DNA of 52,839 bases from Acinetobacter bohemicus ANC 3994. GTDB taxonomy: Bacteria > Pseudomonadota > Gammaproteobacteria > Pseudomonadales > Moraxellaceae. A program made the translations under genes and the position numbers. This document shows positions 25,835 through 33,943 of this stretch, one piece after another (within the stretch, counting starts at the first letter, position 1; the number at the start of each line of letters is the position of its first letter). Below the pieces are notes generated by a model. It was not told the DNA's origin. It saw nothing but the letters and a program-made list of their open reading frames with translations, and made no database searches. Where the stretch lies: the NCBI RefSeq assembly GCF_000367925.1, contig NZ_KB849168.1, positions 1 to 52,839 of the forward strand, in the 5' to 3' direction.

Positions 25835-26893
25835 ATGAGATCAATAACAATGGCTCTCGATCAAATTTGGAAACAACAACTGACTTTAGTGACCTATGGT
25901 AATGAGTATCTAAAGCAAAATTTAAGCTTTAATCATTGGGTACAGCATGCTATTTTTAACCAGCATAACTTGCATTTCCGTGATCTTTTGTCACAGCATT
26001 TACTGGCACAACATTTTCAAGTTTGGCTAGAAGCACTTAAAAAACAAGGTACACAGCGTATTAGTTTACACAGCTCAAGTCTTTTAAATGATGAAAAAAA
26101 TCCAAATGCCAATGTAGAACTACTCGCGATTCCGCATATTATTATCAGTCATGAACAGCATAAAAAAACCGCATGGATTTTTGGCAAAGAATTAGCAGAA
26201 TGGTATAGCGCTGACAATGACTATGAAGTGCCTAAGCCACAACAAGAACAATGCCGTCAGGAAACATTTTGGCGTTTTGAGCTGAATCCCAAACTGGCAA
26301 AACGTGTAGATGCTGATTTACAACAGCCAAATTGGGATGATATTCAGCTTTATACCAACAATGAATTGTTCGAAAATAAATTTGCTCAAGGCTTTACCGA
26401 ACCAGCAAACCGAGATTTTCCTTATTACGGCATCATTCCATCTGACCTAGACAGTGCCGATAGATCACCTGTCGCAGAAAGTAAATATCTCCCGTTATTG
26501 CCTACCGAGTATCAAGCGGATTATGCACATACGACGCTGCATCGTTTAGAGGCCTTATCAAGCTATATTCAGCACAAACTACAACACCCCTACCATGCCG
26601 ATGGTAGTGAACTTAGCCCTGAAGAACAGCTGAATTTGCGTCATTTTTCACAAAAGTTAGATGACTTAACGGCAAAATTTATTGTTAAAGTAGCTAATCA
26701 TTATCAGTCTGCAAAATTGACGCCAGTCGAAGTTGCCAATCCTTTAGATGGTGCACATGCAGCACCCCACACAGCAAAAAATTTAAAAACACATACAGCG
26801 CATACTTCGCAAAAAGTCGGTGCATCTGGGGTGATTAAACTAATTTTGTTAACCATTGTGATTTGTATCTGTGCTTATTATTTTGGACTTTGA
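25835..26893 (+). CDS. Unknown tail-anchored protein
   Basis: I do not recognise the family. The protein has 352 residues (or 347 from the ATG at 25850). It is soluble and rich in Gln, His and aromatics for most of its length, followed by a low-complexity linker (about 300-330, HAAPHTAKNLKTHTAHTS) and a single C-terminal hydrophobic segment, IKLILLTIVICICAYYFGL, suggesting an inner-membrane tail anchor facing the cytoplasm. No N-terminal signal, zinc site or nucleotide motif is visible. The ribosome site is unclear. Base composition is like its neighbours, so recent transfer is not indicated. It is divergent from pheS and ends near a terminator shared with tcdA. Confidence 0.7.
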   Translation: MRSITMALDQIWKQQLTLVTYGNEYLKQNLSFNHWVQHAIFNQHNLHFRDLLSQHLLAQHFQVWLEALKKQGTQRISLHSSSLLNDEKNPNANVELLAIPHIIISHEQHKKTAWIFGKELAEWYSADNDYEVPKPQQEQCRQETFWRFELNPKLAKRVDADLQQPNWDDIQLYTNNELFENKFAQGFTEPANRDFPYYGIIPSDLDSADRSPVAESKYLPLLPTEYQADYAHTTLHRLEALSSYIQHKLQHPYHADGSELSPEEQLNLRHFSQKLDDLTAKFIVKVANHYQSAKLTPVEVANPLDGAHAAPHTAKNLKTHTAHTSQKVGASGVIKLILLTIVICICAYYFGL

Positions 26894-27007
26894 TTTTTGA
26901 TCAAGATTCTAGAATTGGTGCTAGGTGTTTGGAAAACGTAAACTCAGCATACGCGCTGTATGATGCTTTAAATGAAGATACTTTAAATCAATCGCCAGAC
27001 ATTCACA

Positions 27008-27037
27008 AAAAAGCACTGCAAATAAGCAGTGCTTTTT
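27008..27037. terminator. Terminator between the tail-anchored gene and tcdA
   Basis: A 12-bp stem (27008-27019 with 27026-27037) with A and T runs in the arms, so it can act in both directions. Confidence 0.85.
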
Positions 27038-27097
27038 ATGGTGAGGACAGTTGTATTGTGGTTTCCACATTAAAATATCAACTGCCGCTAGGTTTTA

Positions 27098-27883
27098 TCA
27101 CGACTTTACCGATTCGATTTTAGCTTTCTTCGCTGCCAGTTTTTTTAACACTTCGGATACGGCCACCATGGCAAAACTTGAAGTTACCACCACTGCTGAG
27201 CCGTAGCCGCCACAACGTAAGCCTGCACTTGGGCAAACCTCCGCGCTTGAAAATGGATTATCAATCGAATACACGCAGGTAATGCCAAATTTTTCTTTGC
27301 TCTTTTTACAAATGCCTTTGGCACGCAACTGACTGCGCAATTTTGCCAACATGGGATCTTGTTCGGTTTTAGACAAATCTGCCACCCGAATCTTCAGTGG
27401 ATCAAGCTTCCCACCCGCGCCACCAGAGACAATTAAAGGAATTTTATTAAATCGGCAATGCAGCATTAGCGCGAGTTTCGCTTTGACATCATCAATGCAA
27501 TCGAGCACAACATCTGGTGTATTGGCTAAAAGTTCTTTAACATTTTCCGGCGTTAAATAATCATCGACCACATTAATTTGAATACGTGGATTAATCGAAT
27601 AGCAACGCTCAGCCATCACCTCAACTTTTTCTCGCCCTAAGGTTGAACTCATGGCTGGCAGTTGGCGGTTAATATTGGATGCTGCAATCACATCCATATC
27701 AATCAGGGTCAGTTCAGCAATGCCTGTTCGCGCTAAGGCTTCAACCGCCCAAGAACCCACACCACCAATCCCAATCACCATGACATGGCTATGTTCATAC
27801 TGACGAAAAGCATCCTCTCCATAAATTTTTTCCACACCAGCAAAGCGGCGCTCATATTCATCATCTTGAGGGAGATCAGTCAT
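27098..27883 (-). CDS. tcdA: tRNA threonylcarbamoyladenosine dehydratase
   Basis: TcdA (CsdL) is an E1-like enzyme that converts t6A37 in tRNA to its cyclic form using ATP. The adenylation motif GIGGVGSWAVEALARTGIAELTLIDMD is near residues 36-62, followed by NINRQLPA, DCIDDVKAKLAL and SGGAGGKLDPLKI. 261 residues is typical. The C-terminal VCPSAGLRCGGYGSAVVVTSSFAM is conserved in the family. No csdA or csdE gene is adjacent. Confidence 0.93.
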   Translation of the reverse strand: MTDLPQDDEYERRFAGVEKIYGEDAFRQYEHSHVMVIGIGGVGSWAVEALARTGIAELTLIDMDVIAASNINRQLPAMSSTLGREKVEVMAERCYSINPRIQINVVDDYLTPENVKELLANTPDVVLDCIDDVKAKLALMLHCRFNKIPLIVSGGAGGKLDPLKIRVADLSKTEQDPMLAKLRSQLRAKGICKKSKEKFGITCVYSIDNPFSSAEVCPSAGLRCGGYGSAVVVTSSFAMVAVSEVLKKLAAKKAKIESVKS

Positions 27884-27989
27884 TCGTCATCTAACAGCTA
27901 AAAAAATACCAGCGCATTTTATCAAATTCTGTGTTGTTCGGATAATCTATCTGTTCAAGAGAATAAATAGAATGTGATTCAAATAAAAA

Positions 27990-28034
27990 ATGGGCAGATC
28001 TTTAGCCCATAAAAAAAGAGGCTTAAGCCTCTTT
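27990..28034 (-). terminator. Two tandem terminators after orn
   Basis: Reading on the minus strand: hairpin 28015-28034 (8-bp stem within a 20-nt perfect palindrome, T run after), then hairpin 27990-28010 (6-bp stem, T run after). Confidence 0.85.
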
Positions 28035-28043
28035 CTATACACC

Positions 28044-28595
28044 TTAATTCATAATAAAAAAGTATTCACGGTAATACTTTAATTCTGCAATCGAATCACG
28101 AATATCATCCATAGCTAAATGTGAGGCGTTCTTTTTCAAACCGCTCATGATTTCAGGACGCCAGCGCTTCGCCAATTCTTTTACTGATGATACGTCAAGG
28201 TTACGGTAATGGAAAAATTGCTCCAATTCAGGCATCAAGCGGTGCATAAAGCGGCGGTCTTGGCAAATTGAGTTGCCACACATTGGCGACACTTTAGGAT
28301 TGATCCATTTTTTTAAGAATTCAATCGTCTGCTGCTCTGCATCTTGTGCAGTCAATTTACTACGGCGCACACGTTCAATTAATCCAGACTGACCATGTTG
28401 ACGGGTATTCCATTCATCCATCGCATTGAGGATCAAAGGGGACTGATGAATCGCCAGCACAGGGCCTTCCGCCAAAATATTGAGCTTGTCATCGGTCACA
28501 ATGGTCGCAATCTCAATAATTTTATCGTTATCGGTATCGAGACCTGTCATCTCAAGGTCAATCCAAATGAGGCGGGTATCAGGAGTGCTGCTCAT
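28044..28595 (-). CDS. orn: Oligoribonuclease
   Basis: Orn is the essential 3'-5' exoribonuclease that degrades 2-5-nt RNAs and pGpG, the product of c-di-GMP hydrolysis by EAL enzymes. DEDDh motifs are visible: WIDLEMTGLDTDNDKIIEIA at the N-terminus, MCGNSICQDRRFMHRLMPEL in the middle and ASHLAMDDIRDSIAELKYYR at the end. 183 residues is standard. It is divergent from rsgA, an arrangement common in gammaproteobacteria. Its pGpG role connects it to the MHYT-GGDEF-EAL protein at 37.7 kb. Confidence 0.97.
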   Translation of the reverse strand: MSSTPDTRLIWIDLEMTGLDTDNDKIIEIATIVTDDKLNILAEGPVLAIHQSPLILNAMDEWNTRQHGQSGLIERVRRSKLTAQDAEQQTIEFLKKWINPKVSPMCGNSICQDRRFMHRLMPELEQFFHYRNLDVSSVKELAKRWRPEIMSGLKKNASHLAMDDIRDSIAELKYYREYFFIMN

Positions 28596-28720
28596 AAATG
28601 TGCAATCTTATTAGGCTTAAAAATGGCTATAGTAGCAAATTTATTGCAACTTGGCTGTAACTCATACCCCGCTTCATGCTATTTTTGCCTTCCTTAGTTC
28701 ATGGTTTTTTTAGGATATGA

Positions 28721-29788
28721 ATGGCTTTAATTCGTAAACGTCGTTTAACTGAACAGCAACAACGTCGCATTCAGAAACAACATCAAACACGTCAAGAAGA
28801 ACTCGATACTTCAAATGATCTTGAAGGCCTGGTGGTACAACACTATGGTCGTCAACTTGAAGTTCAAGCCCTATCAATGCCTGATGAGCATCCGACTAAA
28901 CCTGAAGTCAAATCAGGTGAACCAGAGCCTTTTTGGAAGCCAATTGAAATTGGCAGTGTATGGCGCTGTCATACACGTACCAATTTAGAAGCTTTGGTGA
29001 CAGGTGACCGTGTTAAGTGGCAAGCAGACCCCAATACGGGTTTGGGTATTATTACGGCCATTCATCCACGCCAATCCCTCCTGACACGCCCAGACCGTTA
29101 TCATAAAGTTAAACCCGTGGCAGCCAATGTCAGCTTAATTGTGATTGTGTTTGCATCCTTTCCAGAAGTTGCACCCAGTCTCATTGACCGCTATATCGTG
29201 GCATGTGCCGATGCCCAAATTCCTGCACTTTTAGTGTTAAATAAAGCTGATTTAATTCAAGAAAATGATCCGATTTTAAAGCTGATGCAAGAGTATCAAG
29301 CCTTAGGTTATGAAGTCATGCAATGCCAGTCGACCGGTGATGCCTCTGCGGTCTCCACGTTAGCAAATCGCTTAGCTGGTGAAACTGTGGCCTTTGTCGG
29401 ACAGTCTGGTGTTGGAAAAAGCTCCCTGATTAATGCCATCGTTCCCGATGCTGCACAAAAAACCAATATCATTTCGGAAAACTCAGCACTGGGTCAACAC
29501 ACCACAACCTCGACGCGTTTGATTGCTTTTGGTGAAGGTTCAGCACTGATTGACTCCCCCGGAATTCGTGAATTTGGTTTATGGCATTTAAACCCAGACA
29601 AAGTTCAACATGGTTTTCCTGAAATTGAAAACCTGCTGGGATATTGCCAATTTCGCAATTGTACCCATAAGCATGAAAAGCAATGTGCCTTGCGTCAAGC
29701 AGCGCAATCAGGTGAAATTTTGCAACGTCGTTTAGACAGTTATTTACGTTTAACTGATGAAATTGCCGAAGCACAGCAAAAAAATTAA
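28721..29788 (+). CDS. rsgA: Ribosome small subunit-dependent GTPase A
   Basis: RsgA is a late 30S assembly GTPase with circularly permuted G motifs. The order seen is the N-terminal OB fold (about 35-130), G4 LNKADL, G1 GQSGVGKSSLINAI, G3 DSPGIREFGL, then the zinc knuckle CQFRNCTHKHEKQC. 355 residues is usual. The basic start MALIRKRRLTEQQQRRIQKQHQ is typical. It is a monocistronic unit opposite orn. Confidence 0.96.
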   Translation: MALIRKRRLTEQQQRRIQKQHQTRQEELDTSNDLEGLVVQHYGRQLEVQALSMPDEHPTKPEVKSGEPEPFWKPIEIGSVWRCHTRTNLEALVTGDRVKWQADPNTGLGIITAIHPRQSLLTRPDRYHKVKPVAANVSLIVIVFASFPEVAPSLIDRYIVACADAQIPALLVLNKADLIQENDPILKLMQEYQALGYEVMQCQSTGDASAVSTLANRLAGETVAFVGQSGVGKSSLINAIVPDAAQKTNIISENSALGQHTTTSTRLIAFGEGSALIDSPGIREFGLWHLNPDKVQHGFPEIENLLGYCQFRNCTHKHEKQCALRQAAQSGEILQRRLDSYLRLTDEIAEAQQKN

Positions 29789-29822
29789 TTTTTCTTAACC
29801 CTTAGCCCTTGAAGCGGTGATT

Positions 29823-29849
29823 TTGATCGCCATATTTATGAGCTATACT
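29823..29849 (+). promoter_or_regulatory. Possible promoter of rhodanese-grxC-secB
   Basis: TTGATC (29823-29828), a 15-nt spacer and TATACT (29844-29849). It sits 33 nt before the GTG start of the rhodanese gene. Confidence 0.45.
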
Positions 29850-29881
29850 CTACGCAATTTTAAATTGTAATTAGGTGACTT

Positions 29882-30289
29882 GTGGAACGTTGGTTGGCAT
29901 TTATGGGGAATCACCCCTTCTTGTTTGGAACACTTGGGGTCTTGATTGTTTTGTTCTTCGTTTTAGAAGGACAACGCAATGGTCGTAAAATTTCAGCACA
30001 ATCTTTGGGTATTTTAGTCAAAGCTAAAAATGCCATGCTGATTGATTTACGCGATGCGAAAGACTTCCGTGAAGGTCATATCAGTGGTAGCCGTAACATT
30101 CCGTATAGCCAAATTACAAGCCATATTGAAGAGTTAAAATCTGCGGATCGCCCACTGGTGTTTATTTGCAACCTAGGTCAAATCGCGGGTACAGCATTAC
30201 AACAAGTCGGTCATGCCGATAGCTATCGTTTAGATGGCGGTATAAACAATTGGAAAGCCCAAGGCTTACCTCTTATTAAAAGCAAATAA
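29882..30289 (+). CDS. Membrane-anchored rhodanese-like protein (YibN type)
   Basis: The protein is 135 residues with one N-terminal membrane helix (about 12-30, FLFGTLGVLIVLFFVLE) and a single rhodanese domain with LIDLRDAKDFREGHISGSRNIP and the catalytic C96 in VFICNLGQIAG. The domain probably faces the cytoplasm. YibN-type proteins precede grxC and secB in many gammaproteobacteria, as here. The GTG start has AGGTGA upstream. The sulfur substrate is unknown. Confidence 0.9.
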   Translation: MERWLAFMGNHPFLFGTLGVLIVLFFVLEGQRNGRKISAQSLGILVKAKNAMLIDLRDAKDFREGHISGSRNIPYSQITSHIEELKSADRPLVFICNLGQIAGTALQQVGHADSYRLDGGINNWKAQGLPLIKSK

Positions 30290-30309
30290 TTCACTTAAGG
30301 AGAATTTAA

Positions 30310-30564
30310 ATGGCTGAAGTAATAATTTACTCCACCACAGTTTGCCCGTATTGTGTGCGTGCAAAACAACTTCTTGAGCGTAAAGGCGTGGCTTATAAAG
30401 AAATTAATTTGTCTAATGAAGCGCCTGAAGTCCGTATGGAATTGATGCAACGCACCAATCACCGTACTGTTCCACAAATTTTTATTAACGATCAGTTCAT
30501 TGGCGGATTTGACCAACTTTATGCTTTAGAGCGTGAAGGCAAACTCAACGAACTATTGGTTTAA
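30310..30564 (+). CDS. grxC: Glutaredoxin 3
   Basis: GrxC is a glutathione-dependent dithiol reductase. The active site TVCPYCVRAKQ has C12 and C15, and TVPQIFINDQFIGGFDQLYAL carries the cis-proline and glutathione-contacting residues. 84 residues is typical. AAGGAG lies before the ATG. It lies 20 nt after the rhodanese gene and 42 nt before secB, forming one operon. Confidence 0.96.
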   Translation: MAEVIIYSTTVCPYCVRAKQLLERKGVAYKEINLSNEAPEVRMELMQRTNHRTVPQIFINDQFIGGFDQLYALEREGKLNELLV

Positions 30565-30606
30565 AACTTTAAATTAAATCACCTCTTCATAATTAAGGAT
30601 TAAAGA

Positions 30607-31062
30607 ATGAGTGAAGAACAACAAGCTCAACCACAATTGGCATTAGAACGTATTTACACTAAAGATATTTCTTTTGAAGTCCCTGGGGCGCAAGTATTTA
30701 CCAAAGAATGGCAGCCTGAACTCAATATCAATTTGTCTTCTTCTGCAGAAAAAATTGATGCAACACACTATGAAGTGGCTTTACAAGTGGTTGTTCAAGC
30801 GAACAACGCGGGTGAAACAGCATTCATCGTTGATGTCACTCAATCGGGTATCTTCTTGGTCGATAGCGTTGAAGAAGAACGTCTTCCTTATATTCTTGGC
30901 GCATATTGCCCAAATATTTTGTTCCCATTCTTACGCGAAGCTGTAAATGATATGGTAACTAAAGGAAGCTTCCCACAGTTGCTTCTTACTCCGATTAACT
31001 TCGATGCTGAATTCGAAGCGAATATGCAACGTGCTCAAGTTGCTGCTGAAGGTCAAGCGTAA
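30607..31062 (+). CDS. secB: Protein-export chaperone SecB
   Basis: SecB is a tetrameric chaperone that keeps preproteins unfolded and delivers them to SecA. The 151-residue sequence contains the family hallmarks: ALERIYTKDISFEVPGAQVF near the N-terminus, HYEVALQVVVQA, and LGAYCPNILFPFLREAVNDMVTKGSFPQLLLTPINFDAEF. It is the last gene of the rhodanese-grxC-secB operon. Confidence 0.97.
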   Translation: MSEEQQAQPQLALERIYTKDISFEVPGAQVFTKEWQPELNINLSSSAEKIDATHYEVALQVVVQANNAGETAFIVDVTQSGIFLVDSVEEERLPYILGAYCPNILFPFLREAVNDMVTKGSFPQLLLTPINFDAEFEANMQRAQVAAEGQA

Positions 31063-31077
31063 TTTAGCTTTGCTTTG

Positions 31078-31113
31078 CAATAAAAAAGACCGCATTTACG
31101 GTCTTTTTTATTG
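31078..31113 (+). terminator. Rho-independent terminator of secB
   Basis: A 15-bp stem (31078-31092 with 31099-31113) with a T6 run in the distal arm and a 6-nt loop. Confidence 0.9.
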
Positions 31114-31125
31114 GTTTTTAAGCCG

Positions 31126-31196
31126 CCCTCTTTATCAAAGAGGGGTTGGGGGAGATTACAGAATCCCTCCCAACCTCCCTTTAAAAAAGGGAGGAG
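31126..31196. repeat. Inverted dimer of REP-like palindromes (copy 3)
   Basis: Hairpin one is 31126-31144 (8-bp stem, ATC loop) and hairpin two is 31174-31194 (9-bp stem, AAA loop). Here the tails point inward, opposite to copies 1 and 2. It lies between the convergent secB and fabI genes and ends 14 nt from the fabI stop. Confidence 0.82.
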
Positions 31197-31209
31197 CTTT
31201 TAGATGAAT

Positions 31210-32016
31210 TTATTCACCATCCATCATCAAATCTGCGCTCATACCTACCGTATTGAAGCCAGCATCTACATACATAATTTCACCCGTAATACCACTTGCC
31301 CAAGGTGAGCAAAGGAATAGTGCAGCATTACCGACATCTTCAATGGTGACATTACGTTTAAGTGGTGCAACTTTTTCATTAAGATCTAACATTTTACGGA
31401 AAGATTTAATCCCTGAAGCTGCTAATGTCCGAATTGGACCCGCTGAAATCGCGTTGACACGAATGCCTTCACTACCCAAGCTAGAGGCTAAATAGCGCAC
31501 GCCTGCTTCCAATGATGCTTTGGCCATACCCATTACGTTGTAATTTGGCATCACACGTTCAGAACCTTGGTAAGTCAACGTTAGTAAGCAACCTTGGCGA
31601 ACAGTTAATAATGGTTTTGCAGCACGTGCCATTGCAATAAAGCTATATGCGCTAATGTCATGTGCAACTTTAAAGCCTTCACGATCGGTAACATCGGTAA
31701 AGTCGCCATCTAAAGTGTTTGCTGGAGCAAAACCAATAGAGTGAACCACGCCATCTAAACCATCCCAATGTTTTGCCAATTCAACAAAAGCTTGGTCAAT
31801 CTCTGCATCAACAGCGACATCACAAGGGAAAACTAAAGTTGAACCAAATTGTGCAGCAAAATCATCCACACGTTTTTTTAATTTTTCATTTGGATACGTA
31901 AATGCGAGTTCTGCACCTTCACGGTGTAAAGCTTGAGCAATACCAAATGCAATGGATAATTTACTTGCAATACCCGCGATTAAAAAACGCTTACCCGCCA
32001 ATAGTCCTTGTGCCAT
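31210..32016 (-). CDS. fabI: Enoyl-[acyl-carrier-protein] reductase [NADH] FabI
   Basis: FabI reduces enoyl-ACP in the last step of each fatty-acid elongation cycle and is the triclosan target. It shows the short-chain dehydrogenase variant GIASKLSIAFGIAQALHREGAELAF, SIGFAPA, and the Tyr-Lys catalytic segment PNYNVMGMAKAS. Residues equivalent to E. coli Gly93, Met159 and Phe203, where triclosan-resistance changes arise, appear wild-type. 268 residues is usual. The gene is monocistronic, 164 nt downstream of the Bax-inhibitor-type gene and behind its terminator. Confidence 0.96.
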   Translation of the reverse strand: MAQGLLAGKRFLIAGIASKLSIAFGIAQALHREGAELAFTYPNEKLKKRVDDFAAQFGSTLVFPCDVAVDAEIDQAFVELAKHWDGLDGVVHSIGFAPANTLDGDFTDVTDREGFKVAHDISAYSFIAMARAAKPLLTVRQGCLLTLTYQGSERVMPNYNVMGMAKASLEAGVRYLASSLGSEGIRVNAISAGPIRTLAASGIKSFRKMLDLNEKVAPLKRNVTIEDVGNAALFLCSPWASGITGEIMYVDAGFNTVGMSADLMMDGE

Positions 32017-32115
32017 GTGAATCTCGCTTAAAATAATTTACAAGCATAATGCCAAGTCTGAAGCATTTGCGAAATTGCATAATGCGCCTTTTTTTAATAT
32101 GTTCTGTAAAAATCA

Positions 32116-32149
32116 TAAAAAATGCCCCTCGATCAGATCTAGGGGCATT
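32116..32149 (-). terminator. Terminator of the Bax-inhibitor-type gene
   Basis: A 9-bp stem (32121-32129 with 32141-32149) reads on the minus strand into a T-rich tail. Confidence 0.88.
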
Positions 32150-32180
32150 GAGCTTACAAGCCATTTAGTTTTTAGCGTGA

Positions 32181-32915
32181 TTAATCATCACCTTGCAACA
32201 AACTAAGCAAACGAAGGAAGGAATAATACATCCAAACCAAGGTCGCAAGTAATGCAATACCACACAACCATTCCATCGCTTTCGGTGCATACTGTGCAGC
32301 GGATGATTCAATCAAGTCAAAATCTAAAATTAAGCTTAAAGAAGCAATCACCGCAACAAATGCAGCAAAACCAATCCCGAGCCAATTGCTTTCAAAAATG
32401 TAAGGAATGCTCGAACTAAAAGCCAAGCGCATCACAATTTGCACCACAAAAACAATGGCAATCGCAATAGATGCGGACAACACGACCGCCTTAAATTTTT
32501 CTGTGGCACGAATAATTTGAAAACGATACAAGGTAAACATCACCAAGGTGGTAATGAAAGTCGCAAGTAAAGCTTGCAACGGTACGCCCGGGAATTTGAC
32601 TTGGAAGACCACTGAAATCCCCCCTAAAAATGCCCCTTCAAACAAGGCATAAGGGATGGCCAATACGGGCGCAGTATTTGGCTTAAATGTCGTGATCAGC
32701 GCCAATATCAAGCCACCAATTGCACCAACCATTGCCGCAGCATAGGCCAGTGATAAATTTAAGGTGATGAAGCTATAAAAAAACAGGGATAATCCGACCA
32801 CAGCAGCAATGACGGTTAATAAGATCGATTTTTGAACCGCGCCTTGCACGGTCATCGTGTCATTAAAATCACTGTGGGTTTCTACCCGAGTTAAAATGGG
32901 GTTATTACTTTGCAT
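32181..32915 (-). CDS. Bax inhibitor-1/YccA-like membrane protein
   Basis: The protein is 244 residues with seven hydrophobic helices starting near residue 30. Family features are YALFEGAFLGGIS in the third helix region and LSLILDFDLIESSA near the C-terminus; acidic residues there form the pH-sensing calcium-leak site in the structurally known BsYetJ. The actinobacterial-type BaxI_1 branch seems the closest, judging by the N-terminal NPILTRVE. Function in this genus is unknown. A possible minus-strand promoter (TTTACA near 33000, TA-rich -10) precedes it. Terminator downstream. Confidence 0.85.
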   Translation of the reverse strand: MQSNNPILTRVETHSDFNDTMTVQGAVQKSILLTVIAAVVGLSLFFYSFITLNLSLAYAAAMVGAIGGLILALITTFKPNTAPVLAIPYALFEGAFLGGISVVFQVKFPGVPLQALLATFITTLVMFTLYRFQIIRATEKFKAVVLSASIAIAIVFVVQIVMRLAFSSSIPYIFESNWLGIGFAAFVAVIASLSLILDFDLIESSAAQYAPKAMEWLCGIALLATLVWMYYSFLRLLSLLQGDD

Positions 32916-33121
32916 AATGGGCTCATTCTTTTCATTTAAATAAAATTTTAAATATATAAGTAGGGTTTGTTCTTTTTTATACTACTGCTCTGTCGTGTAA
33001 AAGCCAAATCAGAACATTAAATCAAGACAAAATATAACTAAGTCAAATACCATATATTCATAGCAGACTCTAAAATTAAATACGAATCTTTATGGATAAA
33101 AGGTATTAAGCAACGCTTTTT

Positions 33122-33943
33122 TTAAAACTCAAGCTGTAAAGCCTGAAGCGAGTTCCGCCATAGCTTCGGTGCTAGAATATCAGGATCGAGATGCAGTGTC
33201 GCAGCCAATCCCGTTAAAACATGCGGTAAATTGACTGGTGTATTTCGGGTACGATGTTCAGTCGAACTTTGACAGCATAAGGGTGTCATATCGGGACAGT
33301 CCGTTTCGAGCACCAAATGTTCAGCACCCACCGCCTGCACCACGGCATGTAATTTTTTCGCATTCGGATTGGTAATTTGTCCCGTCACACCAATTTTAAA
33401 ACCCAGTTTAATAAAAGCTTTGGCTTCTTCTATGCCACCACTAAAAGCATGTGCAATTCCACCTAATTTAAATTGATGCTGTTTTAAAATCGCCAAGGTT
33501 TCAGCATGCGATTTACGAATATGCAAAAGCACGGGCTTCTGAAACTGCTCAGCCAATTCAATTTGTACAGAAAAAAAATCTTTTTGCTTTTGAAAAATTT
33601 CGGACTGTTTGTGCTGTTTTAAAAAGGTGTCTAAGCCTATTTCTCCAATCGCCACACATTGTTCTGTTTTTAAAATAGCTTCTAAATCGGCAAGATGGGA
33701 CCGTTGATGCTCTTCAATATAAAAAGGATGTAAGCCCGGCGCTAAATAGCTTTTCGGTGCATGCTCTAATTGATTTAAATCATGTTGGCTTTGCAGCAAA
33801 GTTTGAAAACGCGATTGTACAAAACCAATCAAAATTAAGCGTTCTACCCCAACCGCTTTTGCTGCGCGTGCCAATTGCTCCCGATCAGAATCAAAATCGG
33901 CAACATCAAAATGGGTATGGGTATCAAACAGTGAATAAAGCAT
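33122..33943 (-). CDS. TatD-family metal-dependent hydrolase
   Basis: TatD proteins are TIM-barrel metalloenzymes with 3'-5' DNase activity linked to peroxide-damage repair; some act as D-aminoacyl-tRNA deacylase-like enzymes. Metal ligands visible: FDTHTHFD (His-x-His) near residue 6, AIGEIGLD, PVLLHIRKSH, GIAHAFSGG and LETDCPDM. 273 residues is normal. Its ATG overlaps the stop of the upstream lipoprotein gene by one base (TAATG), so the two are translationally coupled. Which TatD subgroup (TatD, YcfH, YjjV) is uncertain; YjjV-like length and motifs fit best. Confidence 0.9.
   Translation of the reverse strand: MLYSLFDTHTHFDVADFDSDREQLARAAKAVGVERLILIGFVQSRFQTLLQSQHDLNQLEHAPKSYLAPGLHPFYIEEHQRSHLADLEAILKTEQCVAIGEIGLDTFLKQHKQSEIFQKQKDFFSVQIELAEQFQKPVLLHIRKSHAETLAILKQHQFKLGGIAHAFSGGIEEAKAFIKLGFKIGVTGQITNPNAKKLHAVVQAVGAEHLVLETDCPDMTPLCCQSSTEHRTRNTPVNLPHVLTGLAATLHLDPDILAPKLWRNSLQALQLEF

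Noticed and set aside
26863..27123. Small plus-strand frame between the tail-anchored gene and tcdA.
   Set aside because: It runs through a strong terminator hairpin and into the tcdA 3' end, and has no ribosome site.
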